DNA from: Chthoniobacter sp.
GTDB lineage: Bacteria > Verrucomicrobiota > Verrucomicrobiia > Chthoniobacterales > Chthoniobacteraceae
Reading direction: 5' to 3'
DNA length: 24,345 nt
NCBI GenBank assembly: GCA_025352865.1
Contig: JANXSB010000388.1
Location: 1 to 24,345, forward strand
In this document: positions 7,637-14,209 of the stretch, one piece after another
Numbering within the stretch: the first letter of the stretch is position 1
Layout of the letters: each line of letters opens with the position of its first letter
Translations under genes and position numbers: made by a program
The notes under the pieces: generated by a model
Seen by the model: the letters and a program-made list of their open reading frames with translations, nothing else
What the model was told of the DNA's origin: nothing
Database searches by the model: none

Positions 7637-8523
7637 TTCACCCCGGATCCCGCCTTCAGCGCGGCCACGAATTCCTTCAGCGCGGGCGGGCGGGCACGGT
7701 TGCGTTTGGTGACGACGCCGAGCGGGCGCGACATTTCCGGGCCTTCGATTTTCACCGCGCAGAGCACGCCGCTTTCGACCTCCTGCCGCACGGTATTCGC
7801 CGGCACGATAGAGACGCCGCCCTCGATCTCGACGGCGCGTTTCACCGTCTCGATGTTGTCGAACTCCATGGCGTGCTCGATCTCGACGGAATGCTCGCGC
7901 AGGTAGCGGTCGATGACTTTGCGCGTCGGCTGGTCGGGCTCGAAGGTGATGAATTTTTCGCCGTTCAACTCCCCGACACGCATCCGCTGGCGGCGCGCGA
8001 GCGCGTGGTTCGGGTGGCAGATGAGCACCATGCGGTCCTCGCTGAAAATCTCCGACTGGAGCCCGATGCGCTTTACCGGATAGGCGACGAGCCCGAGGTC
8101 CGCGTCGCCGTCCGCGACCTGCGCATAGACCTGCTGCGAGCGGCGGTATTCGACGTGCAGTTCCACGTCGGGGAATTTTTCGCGGAACGCTTTCAAACAC
8201 GGCGGCAGCTCGTGCAGCCCGATGCTGTAGATGGAGGCGATGCGCAGCTCGCCGGCGACGACATCGCGCAGCTCGTGCAGGCGGTGGCCGAGGTTGTTAT
8301 AGACATCGAGGATTTCGCGGCTCGCGGAGAGAAAGGCGCTGCCCTCGGCGGTGAGCGCGAAATTGCGCTGGCCGCGCTCGACGAGGCGCACTTGGAACTT
8401 GTCTTCGATCGCGCGAATCTGCTGGCTGACCGCGCTCTGCGTGATTTCGTTCAGCGCCCCAGCCTTGGAAAAGCTGCCGGTTTCGACGAGATCGCAGAAG
8501 ACTTTGAATGAATCGATATACAT
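7633..8523 (-). CDS. LysR-family transcriptional regulator, first gene of the Moco cluster
   Basis: A 296-aa protein with an N-terminal winged helix (about residues 3-62: FKVFCDLVETGSFSKAGAL then TQSAVSQQIRAIEDKF), the standard LysR HTH. A type-2 periplasmic-binding-protein-like effector domain follows from about 90 to 290 (GELRIASIYSIGLHELPP, DADLGLVAYP, GGVSIVPANTV). The stop overlaps the moeA start by 4 bases, an uncommon arrangement for a LysR regulator, so it may be autoregulated together with its targets. It is divergent from yggS across 61 bases holding a T-N11-A dyad (8541-8553). The effector is unknown; molybdate, a pterin or a sulfur compound would fit the context, but that is inference. 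Confidence 0.92.
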   Translation of the reverse strand: MYIDSFKVFCDLVETGSFSKAGALNEITQSAVSQQIRAIEDKFQVRLVERGQRNFALTAEGSAFLSASREILDVYNNLGHRLHELRDVVAGELRIASIYSIGLHELPPCLKAFREKFPDVELHVEYRRSQQVYAQVADGDADLGLVAYPVKRIGLQSEIFSEDRMVLICHPNHALARRQRMRVGELNGEKFITFEPDQPTRKVIDRYLREHSVEIEHAMEFDNIETVKRAVEIEGGVSIVPANTVRQEVESGVLCAVKIEGPEMSRPLGVVTKRNRARPPALKEFVAALKAGSGVK

Positions 8524-8540
8524 CGGAAACGGAGACGACG

Positions 8541-8571
8541 TAAGGTGGGCTTATGCCTGTGTCAACTGACA
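8541..8571. promoter_or_regulatory. Candidate LysR operator region between lysR and yggS
   Basis: TAAG-N5-CTTA at 8541-8553 is a dyad that exactly fits the LysR-box form T-N11-A. Seven bases further, TGTCA-AC-TGACA at 8560-8571 is a second, 12-base palindrome. Both lie in the 61-base gap between the divergent lysR and yggS starts. LysR regulators typically bind such dyads next to their own promoter. Which gene is controlled, and whether the second palindrome belongs to the same site, cannot be read from the sequence. Confidence 0.45.
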
Positions 8572-8584
8572 TTACTTCCGCTAC

Positions 8585-9316
8585 ATGAACGAAATCGCTG
8601 AAAACCTCGCCGCCGTCCGCGCGGAGATCGCCGATGCCGCCACGCGCGCGGGCCGGCGCGCGGAGGACATCGAGCTGGTCGCGGTGTCGAAGACGCATCC
8701 GCCCGAGACGCTGCACGAGGCGCTGGACGCGGGGCAGACGCTCTTTGGCGAAAACCGCGTGCAGGAGGCGCGGGCGAAAATCCCGCTGCTGCCGGGCCGC
8801 GCGCGCTGGCACCTGATCGGGCATTTGCAGAAAAACAAAATCCGTCACGCGCTCGCTGCGGGCTTCGAGCTTTTCCACGGCATCGACTCGCTGGAACTGG
8901 CGCGCGAGTGCGACCGGATCGCGAATGAAGCGGGTGTGTTTCCGCGCGTGCTGATCGAGGTGAATGTCGCGGGCGAGGCGAGCAAGTTTGGCTTTTCTCC
9001 GGAGAAACTGCGCGCCGAAATGGAAGAGCTGCTCGGGCTCGGGCGGCTGCAAATCGAAGGGCTGATGACGATCCCGCCCTTTGCGCCGGAGGCGGAAAGC
9101 TCGCGCCCGTACTTCGTGGCGCTGCGGGAATTGCGCGAGCAGTTGCAAACGGAATTCCGCGTCCCGCTGCCGTCGCTTTCGATGGGCATGAGTGGCGATT
9201 TCACCGTCGCCTTGGAGGAAGGTGCCACGCTCGTCCGCGTGGGCACGGCGATTTTCGGGACGCGCAGCGGGAAGGCTTGGAAACCGGCGGCGGACAGCGC
9301 ATCGTTCGACGACTGA
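8585..9316 (+). CDS. YggS/PROSC-type PLP homeostasis protein
   Basis: A 243-aa protein of the YggS (YBL036C/PROSC) family, a single TIM-barrel fold related to alanine racemase. It binds pyridoxal phosphate and buffers it in the cytoplasm, and no catalytic activity is established for the family. The PLP lysine is Lys36 in LVAVSKTHP. Other family blocks are LFGENRVQEARAKI, WHLIGHLQKNKI, VLIEVNVAGEASKFGF, GLMTIPPF and the phosphate-binding SMGMSGDFTVALEEGATLVRVG... ending in TAIFGTR. It is the first gene of a rightward operon, with the DUF971 gene starting 3 bases after its stop. Confidence 0.94.
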   Translation: MNEIAENLAAVRAEIADAATRAGRRAEDIELVAVSKTHPPETLHEALDAGQTLFGENRVQEARAKIPLLPGRARWHLIGHLQKNKIRHALAAGFELFHGIDSLELARECDRIANEAGVFPRVLIEVNVAGEASKFGFSPEKLRAEMEELLGLGRLQIEGLMTIPPFAPEAESSRPYFVALRELREQLQTEFRVPLPSLSMGMSGDFTVALEEGATLVRVGTAIFGTRSGKAWKPAADSASFDD

Positions 9317-9319
9317 CGC

Positions 9320-9649
9320 ATGCCCGCCCGGCTCACTCCCACCTCCATCCAGCCCATCGGCACCGAACTCGCCATCGCGTGGAGCGATGGCGCGGAATCG
9401 TATATCCCGCTCGATTTGCTCCGCCGCGCCTGCCCGTGCGCCGCGTGCGGCGGCGAGCCGGATGTGCTCGGCCACGTCGTCCGCCCGCAGGTGGCATACA
9501 CCCCGCAGAGCTTCATTCTACAAGGCGTCCAGGTCGTCGGCGGCTATGCACTCCAGCCCGCGTGGGCCGACGGCCACGGCACCGGGCTCTACACTTTCCC
9601 CTACCTCCGCCGCCTCGCCGCCGAGGCTGCGACGGGCCAGCCCTCATGA
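9320..9649 (+). CDS. DUF971 domain protein
   Basis: A 109-aa protein. It matches the small DUF971 family, which resembles the N-terminal domain of gamma-butyrobetaine hydroxylase. Matching features are a strand pair with LAIAWSDGAESYIPLDLLRRACPCAACGG-like text (Cys38, Cys40, Cys43) and the signature GGYALQPAWADGHGTGLYTF then PYLRRL near the C-terminus. The cysteines suggest metal or Fe-S handling, and DUF971 domains are often found near Fe-S assembly genes elsewhere; no such neighbour is visible here. It starts 3 bases after yggS and overlaps the next gene by 4 bases (ATGA), so the three genes form one operon. Confidence 0.85.
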   Translation: MPARLTPTSIQPIGTELAIAWSDGAESYIPLDLLRRACPCAACGGEPDVLGHVVRPQVAYTPQSFILQGVQVVGGYALQPAWADGHGTGLYTFPYLRRLAAEAATGQPS

Positions 9650-10107
9650 ACCGCACCGCCAAATATCTCCTCCTCGCTGGACTCCTCACCGTCTGCGGTG
9701 CGGGCGCGCTTTTGCAAAACCAGGTCGAGCACCGCCGCCAGACCGTGCCGCCCGCTGCGCTCTACGCCATCGTCTGGAAACAGATCGCCGCCTTTCGCGA
9801 GGACGACTACGCCAGCGCCTACCGGCAGGTCTCCACGAACTTCCAGGAGAAATTCAACATCGAGGCCTTCTCCGACCTCGCCCGCACCGAGTATCCGAGC
9901 GTGCGCCGCGCGCAGCGGGTGGAATTCGGCGCGGTGCATTTCGAGGGCCGCCACGCCATCATCCCCGCGTATCTTTTCCTCCCCGACGGCGACGTGATCC
10001 CCTGCATCTACAGCCTCGTGAACGAGGACGACACCTGGAAGATCGACGGCGCCCGCATCCTCCGCCGCTGGCCCGCCGGACGGCGGCTGGGCGGGATGCG
10101 GTCGTAA
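9646..10107 (+). CDS. DUF4864-like secreted or membrane-anchored protein
   Basis: A 153-aa protein whose ATG overlaps the DUF971 stop by 4 bases. The N-terminus (KYLLLAGLLTVCGAGALL) is one hydrophobic segment, either a signal peptide or an anchor. The rest fits the small alpha+beta DUF4864 pattern: AIVWKQIAAFREDDYASAYR, then NFQEKF, LARTEYPSVRRAQ, a strand rich in aromatic residues, and a closing DTWKIDGARIL. The pattern recalls SnoaL/NTF2-like folds. The function is unknown and the family assignment rests on remembered motif order. Confidence 0.72.
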   Translation: MNRTAKYLLLAGLLTVCGAGALLQNQVEHRRQTVPPAALYAIVWKQIAAFREDDYASAYRQVSTNFQEKFNIEAFSDLARTEYPSVRRAQRVEFGAVHFEGRHAIIPAYLFLPDGDVIPCIYSLVNEDDTWKIDGARILRRWPAGRRLGGMRS

Positions 10108-10155
10108 ATTCCTCCTCCCACCGCGCGAGTTTCTGCGCATCTTGTCCGCACAGCC

Positions 10156-10392
10156 ATGACGACGCTCCGAGCCGCAATCCCCAACGACCTGCACGAAGCC
10201 GTGCTCGCTCAAGCCGAGCGTGAGCACATCAGCGTGGGCGCGCTCGTTTCTCGCACCCTGCGCGCCGCCGTTGCGCTCCCATTGCTTGGCCTGAGCGTGC
10301 AAGAGCGCGCAGCACGCGGGAACTGGGAAGATTTCGACCGCATCATGGCCCGCGTCCCGGACGCGCCGCCCGTGCCCAGAGACGAGCGGTAA
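10156..10392 (+). CDS. Small ribbon-helix-helix-like protein, possible orphan antitoxin
   Basis: A 78-aa protein starting MTTLRAAIPNDLHEAVLAQAEREHI. The short strand, then two amphipathic helices with SVGALVSRTLRAAV, resemble RHH (CopG/Arc/HicB-tail) DNA-binding proteins. The C-terminal tail (QERAARGNWEDFDRIMARVPD) resembles antitoxin-like proteins of this phylum whose tail would wrap a toxin. No toxin-sized reading frame lies on either side: upstream is the DUF4864-like gene and downstream the structured non-coding stretch. It is therefore either an orphan antitoxin or a stand-alone regulator. Confidence 0.6.
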   Translation: MTTLRAAIPNDLHEAVLAQAEREHISVGALVSRTLRAAVALPLLGLSVQERAARGNWEDFDRIMARVPDAPPVPRDER

Positions 10393-10423
10393 AACACGCT
10401 TGGCTGATTGCGGGCTCTGTTTC

Positions 10424-10629
10424 GCGGGGATGGAGTGTCTGCGGGCGTGCGCTTCTCCCGCTCTTCCCCGCAGACACCCCCGCCGTGGGAAATGCAATTT
10501 TCCTCCTCGTTGCATTACCAAACGGAGTTTGGCAACGAGGGGAAAAGACGAAGGATCAGCCGCCGCCCAACGATGATCCTTTTCCCCGCCGAATCCCGCA
10601 TGGCCGGTGCGGCTTACCGCGTGGCCTGC
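10424..10629. other. Non-coding stretch with four consecutive hairpins, possible structured RNA
   Basis: The 277 bases between 10393 and 10669 hold no convincing gene. Hairpin 1 (10424-10483) pairs GTGTCTGCGGG with CCCGCAGACAC and then GCGGGG with CCCCGC, with a 5-base bulge on the left arm. Hairpin 2 (10498-10546) has 20 base pairs: CCAAAC-GGA-GTTTGG, CCTCGTTG/CAACGAGG and TTTTCC/GGAAAA, again with a 5-base left bulge. Hairpin 3 (10539-10587) pairs GGATCA with TGATCC and GGGGAAAA with TTTTCCCC; its outer left arm is also the right arm of hairpin 2. Hairpin 4 (10598-10629) pairs GGCC/GGCC and GCGG-CTTA-CCGC. The function is unknown; it could be a small RNA, a leader switch for the downstream gene, or a mobile palindromic element. 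Confidence 0.55.
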
Positions 10630-10669
10630 CTAGACATTGGCGCAAGTCCGCTGTAAACCGCTCCGCCCG

Positions 10670-11287
10670 ATGCCCCGATTTGCTTCGCTTCTGCTCGCTC
10701 TGCTGGCGGGCTTCATCGCCGCGCCGCGTGCGGCGGAATGCGTGGGCGAGGCGGAAGGCGAGGCCGTGGAGGCGGGCACGAATCTGCCCGTGGTGCTCAT
10801 CGACGCGAAGGAGCCAATCGTGTCCGAGCGCAAGGTGCCGTGTCTCGCGCAGATCGTCCTGCCGCCCGGCGCGGCGGAGCAGCCGGAGGCGCTGACGGGC
10901 GTGGTGCGCATCCGCGGCGCGACGTCGCAGCGCTACGACGCCACCTTTGGCCGCAACTGGGATGCCTCCCGCCTGGGCGTGGATATGTGGCTCTCGAATT
11001 TCCTGTTCGAGCGGCTGCACGGCGACGCGGCTTTCCGCAAGCGCTTCGCCGCGCGCTGGAGGCAGCTCCGTGAAAAGGAGTTCTCCCTCGACACCCTCCA
11101 CCGCTCGATGGACGACAACGCGCAGACGCTCGGCGATGCCGCGCGGCGGAACGCCGCCCGCTGGCGCACGCTCAGCGGCCCGTATCCCGACCGGCTCACC
11201 TTCGAGCAAGACCTCGCGCAGATGAAGGAGTGGGTCGCCGCCCGCGTGAAGTGGCTCGACGCGGAGATCGCGCGCCGCGCCGACTAA
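10670..11287 (+). CDS. Secreted CotH-like protein lacking the kinase core
   Basis: A 205-aa protein with signal peptide MPRFASLLLALLAGFIAAPRAAE. The next part (LPVVLIDAKEPIVSERKVP, then VVRIRGATSQRYD) is the start of a CotH protein-kinase domain. Right after it the sequence jumps to what is normally the C-terminal end of CotH proteins: FLFERLHGDAAFRKRFAARW, LDTLHRSMDDNA, DAARRNAARW and MKEWVAARVKWLDAEI. The central part that holds the ATP-binding Lys and Asp residues in CotH is missing, probably 200 or more residues. The frame is intact through the junction near 10935-10960. CotH proteins phosphorylate secreted proteins; this one should be inactive as a kinase. It is either a decayed gene or a minimal derivative. 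An 11-codon upstream extension (ATG 10637) was rejected for lack of a signal-peptide fit. Confidence 0.72.
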   Translation: MPRFASLLLALLAGFIAAPRAAECVGEAEGEAVEAGTNLPVVLIDAKEPIVSERKVPCLAQIVLPPGAAEQPEALTGVVRIRGATSQRYDATFGRNWDASRLGVDMWLSNFLFERLHGDAAFRKRFAARWRQLREKEFSLDTLHRSMDDNAQTLGDAARRNAARWRTLSGPYPDRLTFEQDLAQMKEWVAARVKWLDAEIARRAD

Positions 11288-11411
11288 AGGGATCGCCTCG
11301 ACCGGAGCCTCCGGCTGCACTGCCGCGTGGCGGACATCACGCTCCCCCTCGCGCGACTGGACTTACGCCCGCGCGTGGCTCTTCCGCGAAATCAAATCGG
11401 GCGGCTGCAGA

Positions 11412-12587
11412 CTACTTCGCGAGCTTCTTCAGCGCCGCGGCCTTGTCCGTGGTTTCCCACGTCAGGTCTTTGTCGTCCTTACCGAAGTGGCCGTAGTTCG
11501 TCGTCTTCGAGTAGATCGGGCGTAAAAGATTGAGCTGCGAGACGATGTCGGCGGGCTTGAAGCTGAAGGTCTTCAGCACGGCGGCGAGGATGGAGTCATC
11601 GCCGACGGTGCCGGTGCCGAAGGTGTCGATGTGGACGCTGACCGGCTGTGGGTGGCCGATGGCGTAGGCAAACTGGATTTCACAGCGCGCGGCGAGGCCG
11701 GCGGCCACGACGTTCTTCGCGATCCAGCGACCCATGTAGGCGGCGCTGCGATCGACCTTCGACGGATCCTTCCCGCTGAAAGCGCCGCCGCCATGACGAC
11801 CCATGCCACCATAAGTATCGACGATGATTTTCCGGCCAGTAAGTCCCGTATCACCCTGCGGTCCACCGACGACGAACTTGCCCGTCGGGTTGATAAGATA
11901 CTCGGTGTCCTTGGTCAGCATGCCTTTCGGGAGCACGGCCTTGATGACTTTCTCGATGCAAAACTTCTCGATCTCCGCGTGCTCGGCGTCCGCCGCGTGC
12001 TGCGTGGAAATGACGACGTTGGTGATGCGCGTGGGTTTGCCGTCGATGTATTCGACCGAGACCTGCGACTTCGCATCGGGCCGCAGCCACTTCGCCGCTT
12101 TGCCCGCCTTGCGAATCTCCGTCAGCTTCCGTCCGAGGCGATGCGCAAACATGATCGGCGCAGGCATCAGCTCCGGCGTCTCATTGCTCGCGTAGCCAAA
12201 CATGATGCCCTGGTCGCCCGCGCCCTGCTCGCCGGTCTTCTTACCCTTGGCCTTCTTCGCATCCACGCCCTGCGCGATGTCGGGTGACTGCGCGGTGAGG
12301 ATGTTCTGCACGAAAATTTTGTCCGCGTGGAAAACGTCGTCGTCATTCACGTAACCGATCTCGCGCACCGCATCGCGGGTGATCTGCACGTAATCGAGTT
12401 TTGCCTTCGTGGTGATCTCGCCGCCGACGATCGCGATGTTGCTTTTCACATACGTCTCGCAAGCCACGCGGCTCGACTTGTCCTGCGCGAGGCAGGCATC
12501 GAGGACGGCATCGGAGATGGTGTCGGCGACCTTGTCGGGATGGCCTTCACCGACGGATTCGGACGAGAAAATAAAGCGACGTGACAT
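11412..12587 (-). CDS. metK: S-adenosylmethionine synthase
   Basis: A 391-aa protein of full family length. It makes SAM from methionine and ATP in the cytoplasm. Motifs are FSSESVGEGHPDKVADTISD at the N-terminus, GAGDQGIMFGYA (ATP-binding signature 1), GGPQGDTGLTGRKIIVDTYGG, GGGAFSGKDPSKVDRSAAY (signature 2) and the closing FSFKPADIV region. An insert of about 10 residues rich in Lys (DAKKAKGKKTGE) precedes GAGDQG. The ATG at 12587 gives the standard MetK start; 22 further in-frame codons upstream are rejected. It is divergent from an ArsR-methyltransferase regulator. The leader is about 100 bases, and I see no SAM-riboswitch-like fold. Confidence 0.97.
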   Translation of the reverse strand: MSRRFIFSSESVGEGHPDKVADTISDAVLDACLAQDKSSRVACETYVKSNIAIVGGEITTKAKLDYVQITRDAVREIGYVNDDDVFHADKIFVQNILTAQSPDIAQGVDAKKAKGKKTGEQGAGDQGIMFGYASNETPELMPAPIMFAHRLGRKLTEIRKAGKAAKWLRPDAKSQVSVEYIDGKPTRITNVVISTQHAADAEHAEIEKFCIEKVIKAVLPKGMLTKDTEYLINPTGKFVVGGPQGDTGLTGRKIIVDTYGGMGRHGGGAFSGKDPSKVDRSAAYMGRWIAKNVVAAGLAARCEIQFAYAIGHPQPVSVHIDTFGTGTVGDDSILAAVLKTFSFKPADIVSQLNLLRPIYSKTTNYGHFGKDDKDLTWETTDKAAALKKLAK

Positions 12588-12630
12588 GCGGGAGTGAGTT
12601 GGTTTGCTGCGGAGGTTGGTGGTGAAAGAC

Positions 12631-12652
12631 TGGTCAAACAACGTATTGACCA
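12631..12652. promoter_or_regulatory. Candidate operator of the ArsR-methyltransferase regulator
   Basis: TGGTCAA-N8-TTGACCA is a perfect 7-bp inverted repeat, 43 bases before the metK ATG and 35 bases before the regulator ATG. On each strand the outward half contains TTGACC, close to a -35 consensus. A dimeric ArsR-type repressor bound here would cover both promoters. No clear -10 element could be picked. Assignment to this regulator rests on position and symmetry. Confidence 0.6.
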
Positions 12653-12687
12653 ATCATGATGCGGTGATACGTCTAACGCACTTCCCG

Positions 12688-13611
12688 ATGGCGTCAATCG
12701 TAAAATCCCTGCGCCTGCTCGCCGATGAAACACGGCTCCGGCTGCTGCTCCTTTTGCAGCGCGAGGAGCTTTCCGTGGTCGAGCTTCAGCAGATTCTCGG
12801 GCTCGGGCAATCCCGCATTTCCATGCACCTCGGCCAGCTCCGCGAGGCCGGGCTGGTGCGGGATCGCCGGGCGGGGAAAAACATCTACTACGCGCTGACC
12901 GACGACCCCGCGCACCGGCAGCTCGCGCCGCTCATCGCCGCCGCCGCGGAGGAGCTGCCCGAGGCGGCGCACGACCTCACGGCGCTGCGGCTCGCGTTGA
13001 AAAAGCGGCAGGACAAGGCGCGCGAATACTTCAATCAGCTCGCGGGAAAATTTGGCCGCGCGTACTGTCCGGGGCGGACTTGGGAGGGCGTGGCGCATCT
13101 GCTTTTCGCGCTCGTGCCGCCGCTCGTGGTGGCCGATCTCGGCGCGGGAGAGGGGACGATTTCGCAACTGCTGGCGAAGCGCGCGAAGAAGGTCATCGCC
13201 ATCGACAACTCGGAGAAGATGGTCGAGTTCGGCGCGGCGCTGGCGAAGAAGCACGGGTTCAAGAATCTCGAGTTCCGCCGCGGCGATCTGGAGGCTCCGC
13301 CGATCCCTGCTGGCACCGTCGATCTCGCGCTGCTCAGCCAGGCGCTGCACCACGCGGGCAGCCCGGCGCGGGCGGTGGCGGCGGCGCATCGCATTTTGAA
13401 AAAGGGTGGGCGCATCGCGATTCTTGATCTGCTCGCGCATCAGTTTGAAAAGGCGCGCGAGCTTTATGCCGACACCTGGCTCGGCTTCACCGAGGCGCAG
13501 CTCCACTCGTTTCTCACCGACGCTGGATTCACCGGCATCGAGATTACCATTGTCGCCCGCGACGAGCAGAACCCGCAGTTTCAAACCGTGCTGGCGACCG
13601 CGGTGAAATAG
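12688..13611 (+). CDS. ArsR-type regulator fused to a SAM-dependent methyltransferase domain (SahR-like)
   Basis: A 307-aa protein. Residues 1-90 form an ArsR winged helix (ADETRLRLLLLLQREELSV, then LQQILGLGQSRISMHLGQLREAGLV). The metal-binding Cys motif of arsenic or zinc sensors is absent, and the only Cys is residue 127. Residues 145-290 form a class-I methyltransferase: motif I VADLGAGEGTIS (148-159), acidic post-I AIDNSEKMVE, LLSQALHHA, and GGRIAILDLL. The same architecture is known for SahR, an ArsR-family regulator of SAM/SAH cycling that senses S-adenosylhomocysteine in some Proteobacteria. Its divergent position to metK supports a role in SAM control. The ATG at 12688 was preferred to an upstream in-frame codon at 12604, because the latter would run the gene through the operator candidate. 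Confidence 0.85.
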   Translation: MASIVKSLRLLADETRLRLLLLLQREELSVVELQQILGLGQSRISMHLGQLREAGLVRDRRAGKNIYYALTDDPAHRQLAPLIAAAAEELPEAAHDLTALRLALKKRQDKAREYFNQLAGKFGRAYCPGRTWEGVAHLLFALVPPLVVADLGAGEGTISQLLAKRAKKVIAIDNSEKMVEFGAALAKKHGFKNLEFRRGDLEAPPIPAGTVDLALLSQALHHAGSPARAVAAAHRILKKGGRIAILDLLAHQFEKARELYADTWLGFTEAQLHSFLTDAGFTGIEITIVARDEQNPQFQTVLATAVK

Positions 13612-13710
13612 CCGCTGCGGAGTGTCCCCAGCCGCGCGCTCCATGGCTTCATTTTATTTCGGCAAGAGCGGCCATTGACGCGAACCGCCGCACGGCCTAC
13701 ACCCACCGCC

Positions 13711-14100
13711 ATGCGTCCCACCGTTCTCCGCCTCGGCCCCGTGCTGATGCTCGTGGCACTGCTGCAAATCTGCGGCGGGCATTGGCTGGCGCTGCAATCG
13801 CTGGCGTGGACGGAAATGCTCGTGGCGTATTCGCACGATGCCCAGCTTGCGGAAGCGGTCGCGAAGACCTTTGACGGACAGCATCCGTGCGCTCTCTGCC
13901 AGACGATCGAGCAGGGGAAAAAGAGCGAGCGGCATGCACCGGCCGAGGTGGCGAAAGTGAAGCCGGTTTTTGTTTTGCCGGTCAGCAGCACGCTGGTGCG
14001 CGACGCGGAAATCCCGTGGGAGCAGGCGCTCCCGCAGCCGGACGGCGAGCTGCTTTTCGAGCAGCCCGCAGTGCCGCCGCCCCGGCGCGCGACGGTTTAG
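13711..14100 (+). CDS. Small membrane protein with HPCALC motif
   Basis: A 129-aa protein. After MRPTVLRLGP comes one hydrophobic segment (VLMLVALLQICGGHWLALQSLAW). Then follow MLVAYSHDAQLAEAVAKTFDGQHPCALCQTIEQGKKSE and a proline-rich tail, the long stretch being conserved in similar small verrucomicrobial proteins as I remember them. The C-x2-C pair sits on the extracytoplasmic side if the segment is an N-terminal anchor, and could bind a soft metal. It lies 109 bases upstream of the ACDLCGC-motif gene, a pairing that suggests they work together. No enzymatic function is known. An in-frame start 12 codons upstream was rejected because it adds only basic low-complexity residues. Confidence 0.7.
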   Translation: MRPTVLRLGPVLMLVALLQICGGHWLALQSLAWTEMLVAYSHDAQLAEAVAKTFDGQHPCALCQTIEQGKKSERHAPAEVAKVKPVFVLPVSSTLVRDAEIPWEQALPQPDGELLFEQPAVPPPRRATV

Positions 14101-14116
14101 TTTGCCCCTGTCTCCT

Positions 14117-14148
14117 CGCGCCGTGCCTGTCGCACGGACGCGGCTTTT
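14117..14148 (+). terminator. Weak hairpin with short T-tract after the HPCALC gene
   Basis: CCGTGC-CTGTC-GCACGG is flanked by CGCG on both sides with one bulged A, giving a 10-bp stem, and is followed by GGCTTTTCC. The T-run is only four bases, so it may be a partial terminator or attenuator in front of the next gene. It lies 17 bases after the stop codon. Confidence 0.35.
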
Positions 14149-14209
14149 CCACCCGCGGAGAGCGTGCGCCACATGATCGCGCCACGCGCCGCACCTCCAC
14201 AAAACCCAA

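Noticed and set aside
10408..10656. 82-codon frame in the hairpin region
   Set aside because: No domain, no ribosome-binding site, mixed composition, and it runs across all four hairpins. It is more likely chance.
11288..11411. Terminator between the CotH-like gene and metK
   Set aside because: Only CCGGAG-C-CTCCGG, a short palindrome without T-tract, was seen; too weak to call.
12588..12687. SAM riboswitch in the metK leader
   Set aside because: No conserved SAM-I, SAM-II or SAM/SAH core or multi-helix fold is visible. The region holds an operator-like palindrome instead.
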